64,000 nucleotides of DNA from contig CM066983.1 of the NCBI GenBank assembly GCA_033977485.1, positions 65,644,010 through 65,708,009 on the forward strand. The letters are read 5' to 3'. Below the pieces are notes generated by a model that worked only from the letters and a program-made list of their open reading frames with translations, was not told where the DNA came from and did not search any database. A program made the translations under genes and the position numbers. This DNA comes from Hydrangea macrophylla. Taxonomy: Eukaryota > Streptophyta > Magnoliopsida > Cornales > Hydrangeaceae. Positions 22,171 to 33,964 of this stretch are shown piece after piece; the first letter of the stretch is position 1, and each line of letters begins with the position of its first letter.

Positions 22171-24970
22171 ATGTGGATGTAATGTTCACTTCCAGAAAGG
22201 AAATGACGCTCTTAGGTGTATTGCATGTTCCCGAAATTGGTAAGAATTTGGTTTCGGGACCTATGCTTAGTAAGAAAAGATTCAAGCTTGTCTTTGAAAT
22301 CGATAATGACTAAAGGAGGAATGTATGTAGGAAGGGGTTACCTCAATGAAGGGCTCTTCAAGATCAATTGCACTCCTAAATTATTAATAATGAGAATGTT
22401 ATTGCTTCTTATAATATTGTTGAGTTATGTTCATTGTGGCATTCTAGATTAGGACATGTGAATTTCAAACACATGCATACAATGGTTAATCTAGAATTAT
22501 TACCTAAATTTGAAATTGACAAATCACATACATGTGAAACATGTATAGAATCAAATTTGCTAGAAAGCCATTTAAGTCAATAGATAGAACAAGTGAATTA
22601 CTAGACTTAATTCATACCGACTTATGTGATTTAAAACTAACTCCAACAAGAGGTGAAAAGAAATACTTTGTTACATTTATAGATGATAGTAGTAGATATT
22701 GTTATGTTTACTTATTTAGTTCTAAAGATGAAACAATGGATATGTTTAAGACATATAGAGCTGAAATTGAAAATCAATTTTCTAGACCAATAAGACGAGT
22801 TAGATCGGATAGAGGAGGTGAATATGATTCAACTCCACTAGCCGAGTATTATTCTAATAATGGGATTATACGTGAAACAACTGCACCGTATACACCACAA
22901 CAAAATGGCGTAGCTGAAAGGAAGAACTGAACTCTCAAGGAAATGGCAAATGCTATGTTAAACAGTTCAGGAGTGCCACACAACTTGTGGGGTGGCCATT
23001 CTTACAACGAATGTCATTCTTAATAGAATTCTACATAAGAAGACTAACAAGTCTCCTTATGAAATTTGGAAAGGTGGAATACCCTCATATAAAAAGCTCT
23101 AAGTGTGGGGGGTGTCTAGCTAAGGTACAAGTTTCGCTCCCTAAACGAATGAAACTAGGACCTAAGACCGTAGATTGTGTATTTATCGATTATGCTAATA
23201 ATAGTGTTTCATATCGATTCCTTGTGGTTAAGTCCGAGAATATAGACATTCGTGTCAACACATTCATGGAATTGGTAGATGTTGAGTTCTTTGAAAATAT
23301 CTTTCCTTTTAGGGAAGGAAAACAAAATTCAACACCTAAAAGAAGTATTGAAGAGATTTCTTCAAGTTCTAAGAACGACAAAGAAATCGAAGTTGCTCTT
23401 AGAAAGAGCAAAAGTGCTAGGAAAGCTACTTCTTTTGGACCAAATTTTATGACACTAGTTACCATAGGTAAACCTCAAACCTTTAACGAGGCTATGAGTA
23501 CACCCGAAGCACCTTATTGGCAAGAAGCAGCAAATCGTGAGGTGGACTCCATTATGCAAAACCATACGTGGGAGTTGGTTGACTTACCTCCAGGTAGTAA
23601 ACCAATTAGTTATAAATGGATTTTTAAGAAGAAACTCAAACCCGATGGTACCATAGATAAGTACAAAGCTAGGCTTGTTGCAAAAGGCTATAGACAAAAA
23701 GAGGGAATAGATTTCTTTGATTCTTATTCCTCGGTTACTAGGATTACTTCCATTAGGATGGTAATCGCTATAGCCGCCCTCTATAACCTAGAACTACATC
23801 AAATGGATTTGAAGACCGTATTCCTTAATGGAGACCTAGATGAGGAGATTTAGATGGAACAACCAAAAGTTGTAAAGGGACAAGAACATAAAGTGTGTCG
23901 ACTTGTTAAGTCTCTTTATGGTTTGAAACAAGCTCCAAAACAATGGCATGAGAAATTTGACCATTCCATGATCGCAAATGGTGTTAAACTCAATGAATGC
24001 GATATGTGTGTGTATGTCAAGAAATTTGAAGACTCATGTGTTTTTGTATGCTTATATGTTGATGACTTACTTATTATGGGAACGAATAAGAAAGTAATCA
24101 ACGAAACCAAGAAAATGTTAAGCTCAAGCTTTGACATAGAGGACATGGGTAAAGCCAATGTTATTCTTGGTATACAAGTAAGACAAACATCCGAATGATA
24201 TCTTTTCACACAATCACATTATGTTGAAAAAATATTAAAGAAGTTTGGACAATTGGATTGTAAATCGGTCGTAACACCATTTCATTCTAATTGTAAGTTG
24301 AGAAAGAATATGGGTGAAAGCATATCTCAACTTGAGTACTCGCAAGTAATTGGGAGTTTGATGTACATCATGAATTGTAAACGTCCGAATATTGCATATT
24401 CGGCGGGAAGGCTTGCTAGATACACTAGCAATACGGGTAAAGATCATTGGGACGCTTTTGTGAGAGTGTTAAGATATCTAAAGCATACCATGAGCTATGG
24501 TTTGCACTACACACGATACCCATTCGTGGTAGAGGGATATTCCGATGCGAATTAGATTTCAAATAGTGAAGAGACTAAGTCCACAACTGGATATATATTT
24601 TCACTTTAGTTGGAGCTGGGATTTCTTGGAAATCAACTAATCAAATTTGTATAGCACGTTCTACAATGGAGTCAGAATTAATAGCCTTAGATAACGCGGG
24701 TGAGGAAGCCGAATAGCATTAGAATTTCCTAGAGGATATTCTACTATGGCCGAAACCAGTAACGACCATAGTTGTGAATTGTGACTGCAATACGACATCT
24801 TCCGTAGCTAAGAATGCCGTGTATAATGGCAAGTAAAGACATAAAAGACAAAGACACAACACAATCAAGCAATTGCTCTCTAGTGGTGTAATCACGATTG
24901 ACTATGCCGAGTCAAAGGAAAACATTGAGGATCCTCTTACAAAATGATTGCCTAGAGATTAAGTTCAATA
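22171..24970 (+). pseudogene. Decayed Ty1-Copia pol (GAG-pre-integrase, integrase, RT, RNase H)
   Basis: Domains appear in Copia order. The protease end and GAG-pre-integrase (LWHSRLGHVNF, paired Cys near 22535) lie at about 22180-22560. The integrase core at 22580-23000 has HTD, FVTFIDDSSRYCYVY and RSDRGGEYD. Reverse transcriptase at about 23540-24200 has the catalytic LYVDDLL at about 24055. RNase H at about 24530-24950 has STTGYIF and [12 protein letters not shown]. Gag and most of the protease are missing. The frame is broken by shifts near 22300, 22385 and 22555 and by stops at 22928 (TGA), 23851 (TAG), 24197 (TGA) and 24553 (TAG). Some of these fit C-to-T decay of methylated DNA. It cannot make functional proteins. 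Confidence 0.93.
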
Positions 24971-25565
24971 TAAGACAAAAGGAATGGGCCTAAAGCCAAT
25001 ACTTTGAACAACCTGGCGGAAACCTAACCTAGTTGACTTGAGATCCCAAGATCTAGGTTCAATAGGAAAACTAATTGGAAAAGTTCATGTTGTAGACACA
25101 CATTCATTGTGGCATCATTCATGTATATTGTTCAAGTGTGTAATAAAATTTGTTGAGGTTATGTCTACATTTAATGATATTGATGAGTAATGGTAGTACT
25201 CTTAATTGGTATCACCTATATAAAAATGGAAGTGGGGTCGCTTCTATGAGAACTTCAAAGGCTTGGTTCTCTAAGAGTTCTCATGAATAAGGATTATGTT
25301 CAGGACCAAAATGAACACAAATGAATGAATTAAAATGTACAAGGATATGTGGTGTGTTATCTAGTGTTGGTTTACACTAAAAGGTTAAACAGTTCAATAC
25401 TTAATGTACACTGCATCACCAAGTAAATCCAGTAGATATTCACTAAGGGAAAGTTCAAGTCCAAAAGACACTCTCCTAATGCATCGTAAGTCCGTGAATT
25501 GCTCTCGTAGTTTTATTGTATTTCGTTTTTGTTTACTTAGCCATCATCATTCACATGTGGGGGAT
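24971..25565 (+). other. Copia 3' untranslated region and polypurine tract
   Basis: No ORF is present. The segment links the end of RNase H to the 3' LTR and ends in the purine-rich GTGGGGGAT directly before TGTTAG. This is the expected position and composition of a polypurine tract. Confidence 0.7.
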
Positions 25566-26296
25566 TGTTAGATTCAAGGTGTGAGTGGGAGCTTATGTAA
25601 GCTTAAAGGGATCGTTAGGATCGCTATGGACCGGCTCAATGCTCAGGAAAATGCTTGGAACATTAAGTTTTAAGATTCTAGCAGAGGGGTTTTCGACCGG
25701 TCGACCGGGTCCCTTCGATCGGTTGACCAGGTGCCGTTGACCGGGTCAGCGACTATAAGAAGTTTTAAATAAGTTTTGACAGAGGGGCATTCAACCGGTT
25801 GACCGGTCCCATTCGACCGGTCGACCGGACCCTGTTTGTGAAGAGTCACAACTTTTCATGTAGAAATTTTGAATTTTGTTGTACTTTTATTGTTCTAATG
25901 ACTGTTAAACGTGTATATACAGTTATATACTTAGTGTATAGGTATTGGGACATAACCATTTGTGTAGAGAGACATCTCTTACCCAATAGACACCTCTATA
26001 TATATGTACTATATAGATAATTAGCTTCATATATTTTTTTTCACAGATTTTATCTCTTCTTTTCTTCATCCATTATTGAGTCAGAGAGCAATTTATATAC
26101 ATACAATTCTGCAGAACAATTGAAGTTTATTGTACTCCAATTGTTAGGTCGTAGTATCCTTAAGAACAAGGCGTCGTAGTCCACAAAACAACCGTGTGTG
26201 GGATGTAAATTTGTTTTTCGGACAGCGTATTTATACATGCTTCAATCAAGCTTAGTCACTGTTTATTTGAAGTTTATTATCCATTAGATTCCAACA
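25566..26296 (+). repeat. Copia 3' LTR (731 bp)
   Basis: It starts TGTTAGATTC next to a polypurine tract and ends GATTCCAACA, giving the TG...CA ends and TGTT/AACA short inverted repeat of an LTR. It carries clustered palindromes based on CCGGTCGACCGG (25692-25830). The five bases outside are CAAAC. No matching 5' LTR was found at the other side, so the element is 5'-truncated. Confidence 0.8.
25692..25830. repeat. Cluster of CCGGTCGACCGG palindromes in the Copia LTR
   Basis: Repeats such as TTCGACCGGTCGACCGGG, TTCGATCGGTTGACC, TTGACCGG and CGACCGGTCGACCGG occur within 140 bp, in two blocks that both start with AGAGGGG. They are strongly GC-rich and CpG-rich against an AT-rich background. 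Confidence 0.85.
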
Positions 26297-26745
26297 CAAA
26301 CAACTCTCAAACACGACCACAATTTGAATCTCAAGCATTTTCTCAACCACCACAATACGACTTTCAATCTTTTTCACAACAATACCCATTCAATCCACAG
26401 TACATCCATTCAATACTCAATATTTTTATGGGCAAACCCAATTCTTATCTCATCAACCTACCCAACTGATTATTTGCAATATCCATGAATAAATATGAGT
26501 TTTTCACATTCTTGGATTAGTTCTAAGGAAGAGAACACCTTTAAGACATTTTGATATAAATGAGATCAAATTAATCAGACCCCATATTCAATGGTCTCTA
26601 CCATCTAATAATATTGTTAGTCACATACTGTAATTGGACAAGCCTTTAGTACTTTTCCTTCAGTATATATATGGTGCAGCTATGGAACCTAATTGGTTAT
26701 GTCCGTGGACCAAAGGAAAAATAGTGAAATGCTGAATCTTTATAA
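26297..26745. other. Region between the Copia LTR and the MYB gene
   Basis: Just after the LTR a broken Gln/Ser/Pro-rich reading frame (26299-26480) could be the continuation of whatever the Copia inserted into; I do not recognise it. The remainder is the presumed 3' flank of the MYB gene. Confidence 0.35.
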
Positions 26746-28980
26746 TCACCTAAAGAGATTAAGCGTTGGAGATGAGACAAGTTCATCTTCCCTTCCCATT
26801 TGAGACTCATTTTCCTTCCTCTCCTCTTCAACAATTGAATTTGAAGGAGGAGAAATTGAAACCTTAAGGTCCAAGTTCAAATCAGGCAAGCCACGAGCCT
26901 CCTCGGCCTCTAAAAAACTTTGAGTATTGCTTTTCAAAGAATATGAATTTGCACCATCAGAGGCATTAGGATTTTGAGGGTGAGATTGAATTTTTTGATT
27001 CAACCTATGATTATTTGGATCAATACCCACTTTCACAAGCTTTCTTCTCAAATGGGTGTTCCAGTAGTTCTTCACTTCATTGTCTGTTCTTCCCGGTAAT
27101 CTCCCAGCTATAAGTGACCACCTAAACAGATTTTTTTTGGCCATTCAAAACTTAGTACATATATGCATATATGTAAATGTATGCAATAAAAAATGACTTA
27201 TATTTAAGAGTTACACAAAAAGTTAATCTTAGTACAATGCTAGTGATGGAATTACGATGTGATTTAGATCTGCTAACCTATTTCTAGATTTAAAAAAAAA
27301 AACAAAAAATTTCAAGACCAAAAAAACCAAAAACAAAAAATAACTCTTAGTGCCTATTGGGGGGACAAAACCGATTTTGTGGTTTAGTAGTGAACTGGTT
27401 TTGTGAATGTAAATTTCTTACACAAGAATCCGTGGTCACTCAAATAACTCTCTTTAAACTAGTTCTTTGTAAAAACAAACATAACTTTAATTGGTTCTCT
27501 GAAGAACTAACTAGAATATGAGACTTGGACTGACACTGGTCCAACTGTAGAGTCTATTTGTGAATTCTTAAATAGCATCTGGTTCAGTACTAGCCTTAAT
27601 ATTTTTTATTAATTTTTTTTAAAGAATCAAAGGTATGTTAGTTTAAAAAACAACCAGTTCTATGAGAGACGCGAGGGCCTATTTGCGAATGTTTAAAATA
27701 GAACTTTGGTTTAGATTAAGTCACACTTTCTATCTAGTTTTTTTGCCATAAAGAACTAGTGAGAGAGTTATTAGATTGGACATTGACGATTGGTGTGAAA
27801 TGAACACTTATTGTACACTTATAGAACTGGTTCATTTTTTATCACGTAATCGCTTCTTTGTTTTCTCAAAATAGCCTCGTAGACTGGGTTAAAGAGCAAC
27901 AAAATGGACATTCACCAAATACTTGAATTTAATAAAACATGTTAATTAAATAATTATAAATCGATGAATCGATTCTTTATCTTCCCAAACAATGAAACAT
28001 TAATGCTCCTAAGTTATTAATCTACGTATGTGGAATTGTGTGCCACAAAGTTACAAGGAGGCTCACCGATTGCCTAGGAGTGCATGAAGCCTGATGATAA
28101 GATCTTCTTCATCTTCAGTAAAGTTTCCTCTTTTGAGGTCTGGCCTTAGATAATTTCTCCATCTCAATCTACAGCTTTTACCGCAACGAAGTAAGCCTAC
28201 ACAAAAATGTAGACTTTTTAAGGAATAAAAATGAAATAAAAATATACTATTTATGTTGGTTCTAGACTTCTCTCTCTTTTTTTTTTCCTAGTTTTTGAAC
28301 ATTATGGGAAATTGTAAAATTTAGTTCCATTTGAATATAGATTTGTCATAGGCTATGCTTGGTTCATGGATATTTAGTGAGGGAAAATGAAGGAAAATGC
28401 AAAAAAATTATTATCTTTTAATTATTGGTTACCAAGGAAAATAGTCAGAAAATATGGACGAATGGACAATATAGTGGGACTAGAGTAAAATTTTTGTAAT
28501 TTTTGAGTCAATTTCCTCTCCTTTTTCCGAGCCTACAATAACATTTTGAAAATTTTGACTTTAATATTATTTAAACATGTATGGAGGAAAACACAAGGAC
28601 ACAATTTTCCTTTTTATTTTGCATTACCTTTTCTTTTCCCTCAATAGATAGCAAACCAAACAAAGCCTTAGTGGCATGTCAAGCTAGTGCAACATTTTTT
28701 GGGAAAACAAAAATGGAATAACATGATATCCCATTGATTTACGTTGGTTCTAGAAAATTAATTATACAATGTTTTTTAACATAAACCAATATTAAACAAT
28801 TTGAATCTTTTATCGTAGTGACATGTTTGGTTGAGCTATATGCAAACCTGCAGCCAGAGGTATGTTGCGCCAACAACCTTGCCCATGTGTGTTTATGTAG
28901 TCAATGAGCTTCTGATCTTCTTGCTTGGACCATGCTCCTTTGTTTGTATCTTGCTTCTCATAGCAAGCTGGTTTCCTCAT
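26746..28980 (-). CDS. R2R3-MYB transcription factor, subgroup-4-like repressor
   Basis: Three exons are inferred on the minus strand: 28848-28980 (133 bp), 28067-28196 (130 bp) and 26746-27121 (376 bp). All junctions are GT-AG and give 212 codons plus stop. The 133/130 layout is the classic R2R3-MYB pattern. The R2 repeat contains [17 protein letters not shown] and R3 contains [20 protein letters not shown]. The pattern DL..R...L......L...R for bHLH partners is present in R3, as is GIDPNNHR just after it. A C-terminal [11 protein letters not shown] is an EAR-type repression motif. Known subgroup-4 members repress phenylpropanoid, lignin or flavonoid genes in the nucleus, so a similar role is inferred. 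At 212 residues it is shorter than AtMYB4. Intron 1 holds a MITE-like repeat. A TATA-like TTATATAAAC (about 29017-29026) and a CT tract lie upstream of the ATG. Confidence 0.93.
28351..28670. mobile_element. MITE-like element within MYB intron 1
   Basis: GGCTATGCTTGGTTCATGG on the left and GCAAACCAAACAAAGCC on the right form inverted ends, and the interior has GGAAAA/TTTTCC tracts like the element at 843-1164. It lies wholly within intron 1 (28197-28847) of the MYB gene and would be spliced out. Target duplication is not clear. Confidence 0.5.
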
Positions 28981-29046
28981 TAATGTATTGCAACTCTAAC
29001 TCTTTCAGAGTGTATATGTTTATATAAGTTTATGTGTATACGTTTG

Positions 29047-29052
<6 letters not shown>

Positions 29053-29084
<32 letters not shown>
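29053..29084. repeat. (GA)n microsatellite upstream of the MYB gene
   Basis: It reads as (CT)n in the direction of MYB transcription, 70-100 bp before the start codon. CT-rich tracts are common in plant core promoters and 5' leaders; an effect here is only a possibility. Confidence 0.9.
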
Positions 29085-29085
<1 letters not shown>

Positions 29086-29344
29086 CAAGAACTCTAGCAA
29101 TGGATGCAAATTTTATGGTGAAGAAATGGAAGGTTGACTTGGACTGGTGGGTGGTTTGCCCGCGCTTGATTATTTTACCTAGATGTTAGAGAGAGAAGGT
29201 GACAACGGTTGACATGTTTATGTTGTTGGTTGCCCTTATTTTACCCACTCACTGAAAGCCTGAAATTGATATGAAGAAATTATTTGGCGTCACCATCACA
29301 CCGTATTAGTGTGACTACTTACAATTAGATGATTTGGTGACGTT

Positions 29345-29477
29345 CTTAAGTGAACAGAGTTGAGTGAACATATTCAGTAAATATATTTTTTTGCCTAAAA
29401 AACTCGTGGGTGGGCCTATTAGGATTTTTAGGCAAAAAAAAAAAAAAAACGTGTTCATTCAATCATGTTCACATAAG
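29345..29477. mobile_element. Foldback element upstream of the MYB gene
   Basis: CTTAAGTGAACAGAGTTGAG and CAATCATGTTCACATAAG are inverted ends. Complementary TTTTTTTGCCTAAAAA and TTTTTAGGCAAAAAAA lie inside, making arms of about 54 bp around a loop of about 22 bp. It sits about 370 bp upstream of the MYB start codon. No target duplication was confirmed. Confidence 0.6.
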
Positions 29478-31284
29478 TGCCCAACTGTTAGATGATTTCA
29501 TTTATCCGATATGTTTTGAGGTCATCGTGAAAAGTAGTTTTTTTTCTAGCTTAGATGGTCATGCCTCCAGTGTTATCCAAAATATTTTAGGATGTATAAA
29601 TCTGAAATTTGAAATACTTACTGATTGGAGATCCAACATAAATACAGAATAAATTTGAGAAAGAATTCGAGCCCAGCGAACTGTTTACTTAAGACGAATT
29701 TGCTCCCTCTCGGTGCACAAGGTTGATGAACAATCGTCTCCCAAGATAGAACGGATATATAGTTCTATATAAGTTGCATTCCAATATGCAGAACCCAGCG
29801 AACGCAAATATATGTATAACACTCGAACAGACTCAATTAATAATTACAGAGAGAGTGAGAGAGAGAATAATTTTGTGTATATTTAAAAATGAATTAACAA
29901 GACCGATATATATATATAGGTTGCAAGAAACTGTTCGTCAACAGTCACAATTCTTCGAAAGGAGACTGTTAGTCAACAGTCACAAACATTCGAATAAGGG
30001 GTTATTTGGCAAAACCCATATACAACACTAAAATCCAATTTATCATTCAATTTTCCAACATCCACTACTTGTCATGTCCACTATAATTTTAGAGGACTAG
30101 CACATATATTTTATTTTTTTTGCTCAGCAAAAATCAATTTATATTGATCATGGTAAACCATTGAACAAAATCTTGAAAGACTACGACCTTACAAAACACA
30201 TCCCGAGGGCCTTCAAAGCCTAGCAAAAAACCAAAATAAAACCAGAAATGTTACAAACCAAAAGAAAAATAAAGATCTTCTAGACACATACCATGAGCCC
30301 AATATAAGACAAAAATACTTCCAGCTAATTGAACAAGCCACTGAACACTATCATCATGAACCACAACCAAATAATACAACCCCACCTTCCAGCAAACCGA
30401 ATAGCAAAACGCATTTGAGAGAAGAAAGCAAAGAGGGGCCAGCGATCCAATCTGCAGGAAACCAAGAAGCTGACCATTTCTGGCTGCAACTTAAGTATTT
30501 CTGAGCATACGGGTCCCATTCCTTGGAGAAAGAAATTAACTAGACCATGAATCCACGTATTCCACAATCTGCCATTAATTAGCACCACAAAAAAACATAA
30601 TCAACTTCTACAGAAAAACAAATCCCAAATGAATCCAACCACAAATCAAAAGAACATAGCAACATCAGCCCCAGAATAAAAAAGATCACAATGCTCTTGA
30701 GCCCCCACTCAGCTAGTGATCAAAAAATTAAAATAAATTTTTTTTTTTAAAAAAAATAAATAAAATTTCCATTTTGGATTGGAACTACCCTGTCAAAATA
30801 AGGCAGTCTGCGAACTCAAGAAACAAAGACGAACCGAACTATGTCTCATCATTCATATCAATTAAAGATATGGAACAAGACACCTTCCAAACTATTTGTA
30901 AGTGATACGCAAACCTGATCACCTTCAAAGCACTGTAAACCAAAGATAACCACAAAAAACTCACTGAATCCCAATAGTTGTCCACCAAATATAGCTACCT
31001 CCCACAGCCAAGAAGATTAAAAAATAGTGAGAAAATTAGAGAATAAAATAAAGAGTAATGCTACTTTCAAAATATAAATAAAAATAATTAAATAAATAGT
31101 AATTCTAGGTACACCTAAATGGGACACCTAAATAATACACCTGTTGATGTCGATTTTTTTGAATTATTTATCAGTTACCAAATAAAGTTTGAATTAATTT
31201 CAAAACTGCCACGACACATCAGTAGATGAATAGTTTAGGTCAAGTACAACACCGGTGTATTAAGCATTTTCCTAAAATAAAATA
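29478..31284. other. Gene-free interval, possible LINE-like remnant
   Basis: From about 30108, T-rich sequence beginning TTTTTTTTTTGCTCAGCAAAA resembles the reversed poly(A) end of a plant L1-type LINE. The minus-strand ORF at 30325-30588 (Trp- and Phe-rich) could be LINE 3' sequence, but no reverse-transcriptase motif is visible. I cannot confirm it. The rest is non-coding. Confidence 0.3.
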
Positions 31285-31674
31285 GGGTAAATTACCTTTT
31301 ACCCCCCTGTGGTTTGCATGTATGGCACTTTGGCCCCCAGTAGTTTGAAATGTAACACATAACACCCCTGTAGTTTGCCTCTGTGGCACTTTACCCCCCC
31401 GTAGTTTGAAATGTAACACATAACCCCCTTGTAGTTTGCCTCTGTGGCACTTTACCCCCCTGTAATTGTTGGTCATTTAAGCAATTTGTTTTGGCTATAG
31501 GGGGGTAAAATGCCACAGAGGCAAACTACAGGGGGGTCATGTGTTACATTTCAAACTACAGGGGTGTAAAGTGCTACAGAGGCAAACTACAGGGGGGTTA
31601 TGTGTTACATTTCAAACTACAGGGAGGCAAAGTGCCATAGAGGCAAACCACAGGGGGTAAAAGGTAATTTACCC
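31285..31674. mobile_element. Mutator-like foldback MITE with internal repeats (390 bp)
   Basis: GGGTAAATTACCTTTTACCC and its inverted partner GGTAATTTACCC bound the element. A perfect 9-bp duplication AATAAAATA flanks it (31276-31284 and 31675-31683). Each arm is built from repeating units of about 65-70 bp containing GTAGTTTGAAATGTAACAC and GTAGTTTGCCTCTGTGGCAC. The whole element can fold as a long hairpin. ORFs in it are repeat artefacts. Confidence 0.9.
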
Positions 31675-32115
31675 AATAAAATATTATACAAGATAAAATT
31701 AAAATTCTTGAAAATTAATACCCCTTTTTTCATATTTCTGTTGTTGCATATTATAATAAAAATAATTTAGTCAACAAATGAACAGACTATATGAAGAAGT
31801 CCAACTACCTCTTCTGATAAAAAGTTCAAGTCATAAAAGGGAAAAATCAAAAAACTAGAGGGAAGAGGAGTTGGCGCCATTTTAGGTTCTACCTTTGACT
31901 GATGGTTTCGGATTTTTCTATTTTTTGGGGGATTAATTACACAGACCTCTAAGGTTTGGCGAAATTATATGAACATTCCCTTTATATTGCAAATTACACA
32001 TATCTCCCCCAGGTTTGGATTTGCATTACACACACCTCCCCTATAGATTGTAAAGTTTACAAAGATCTCCTTCTTAATTTGCTAATGTCGAAAATATCTT
32101 TAGTTATAAATAAAA
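31675..32115. other. Non-coding, with a partial foldback-family relative
   Basis: At 31930-32050, GGGGATTAATTACACAGACCTC and repeated ATTACACA(C/T)A(C/T)CTCCC phrases resemble one arm of the element at 32116-32891 without a matching right arm. It is probably a truncated or older relative. Confidence 0.5.
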
Positions 32116-32891
32116 GGGCAAATTACACTGATCTCCCTGAGGTATCTGACAATTACACGAACCTCCCTTGTGTTTTCGAAAATTACACTCACCTCCCTTC
32201 TATTTTAAAAATAACTGTTATACCCTTAGACAAATCATCAAAAAAAAGTATCCACCACCTTATAAAAATGAAGAAAAAAATAACAATTACGAAAAAGAAA
32301 TTAAAAAATCATCGACAAAATTTCAGTATATACCAAATCAAGCTTTTTCTAAAAAATTTTTTACAAAAATATCAACTGTAAATTGAAAAAACATAAAAAT
32401 CATCAACAAAATTATCTACTACCACTTTAAAATGAAAAGAATAATAATAACAATAATGACAAAAAAACATCACCATAATTTTTTTTAAATGAATAGTTAT
32501 GTTGTATTTTTGTTTGCTTTATATTTTAAATTTGTGAACTTGCTCCCAACATTGTGAATGAGCTGCTCCAACGCTTTGAAATTTTTAAAAATTTTGTTTT
32601 TCGAACTGTTTTTTTATAAAGTTAGGACTAAATACTATAAATCTAAATTTATCAAATTTGCTAATGTATATATAGCTTTATCTAATGCGCGCACACACAT
32701 ACACAAATACACACACACACACATGCATATATATATATATATATATATATCTATATATAATGAGATAAGGGGTAAATTGGTAATCCTACACTTAAAAAGT
32801 AGGTAAAGGGGAGGTGAGTGTTATTTTTCAAACTAGAGGAGAGGTCTTTGTAATTGTCACATACCTCAAGGGAGATCAGTGTAATTTGCCC
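32116..32891. mobile_element. Mutator-like MITE, 776 bp
   Basis: GGGCAAATTACACTGATCTC and its inverted copy GATCAGTGTAATTTGCCC bound the element. A perfect 9-bp duplication TAAATAAAA lies at 32107-32115 and 32892-32900. The arms are about 95 bp with phrases such as ACAATTACACGAACCTCCC. The interior is AT-rich, with a (TA)n/(CA)n block at 32690-32760, and carries no transposase. Confidence 0.88.
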
Positions 32892-33265
32892 TAAATAAAA
32901 AAAAATCCTCTCCTCTCTCTCTCTCTCCCTCTCTCTACTGTATATACATATATACATGCATATATATATATACACACCATATATACGGTCTATGCACACA
33001 CACATACATACATACATACATACATTCATATATACACACACCCCATATATACATACAAATTTGTATATATAGTCATTGAATACTTATATACATAGATACT
33101 TGTATACATCTTTGAGGTGAGTTTTTTATTTTGGGTTTAGATCTCAGATTTTTGGAACAAATTAATTTTGGGTTTAAATATTAAGTTCGTTTTTGGATCA
33201 AATTGATTTTGAGTTTAAATTTTTGATTTTTTGAACAAATTCATATTCATATATATATATTTATA
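32892..33265. repeat. Simple-repeat-rich spacer
   Basis: CT, TA/CA and CATA microsatellite tracts (32910-33050), then AT-rich sequence containing two similar blocks of about 55 bp around TTTTGGGTTTAGATCTCAG and TTTTGAGTTTAAAT. The minus-strand ORF at 32751-33041 is a product of these repeats. Confidence 0.6.
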
Positions 33266-33520
33266 CAATGGGGATCTCCTGCGGGTGTCAATTTGCGGGT
33301 GTCTTACGGGTTTATAGATTTGAGACAAATTTGTGGGCCATCCACGTGAACATCAAAAAAGTGGATGTCTTGTGCTATTAAAAAAAGTGCAAACAAGTGA
33401 CCCACTTGCTCCAGTAAACCACGTGACTCACTTCACTCACTCTCTCTCTCTCTATCCATTACTTTCATAGACTAAACAAAATACAAAGAATACAATGAAC
33501 TGGAGAAAAAAAACTGGGCG
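33266..33520. repeat. MULE left terminal inverted repeat
   Basis: Inverted match to 37137-37393, including GACAAATTTGTGGGCCATCC, CACGTGACTCACTTCACTCA and a CT run. It also contains a CACGTG G-box. Confidence 0.93.
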
Positions 33521-33964
33521 AATAATTGACCCAAAAAATTGATTCCTGAGTTTGTGTATTGACCCAAAAAATTGAAACACATTTTTTTTAACAGCAGAAT
33601 TGAAATACAGTAATAGAATTGACACATTTTTTTTAACACCAGGAATTTCATTGATAATAGCCGACAAGGCAAGGAAAATACACCCAAAATTAAAAACTCC
33701 CATCCAAACAGCCCAAACAGAAAACCTCCCCAAATCAGAACCATAGCCTTCCAAAAAAAAAAAATCACAAATTGATAGGCAAATAATCCATAAAAAGTAC
33801 TAAATCAAATTCCACTTGGACGCCAATGCCCTAAACATGTTCCCAAATCTCAATAAGCAAATATGACCTACTAGACTACAAAAAATTGATAACATATACG
33901 ATACAAGCAAATGACAAATGGTCACATGTTAAAAGGTATGTCTGAATGCACAATGGAGACCAAA

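Noticed and set aside
31240..31476. 78-residue minus-strand ORF with internal repeats
   Set aside because: It is the repeated module of the foldback element at 31285-31674, not a protein.
32751..33041. Cys/Val/Tyr-rich minus-strand ORF
   Set aside because: Translation of TA/CA/CATA microsatellites.
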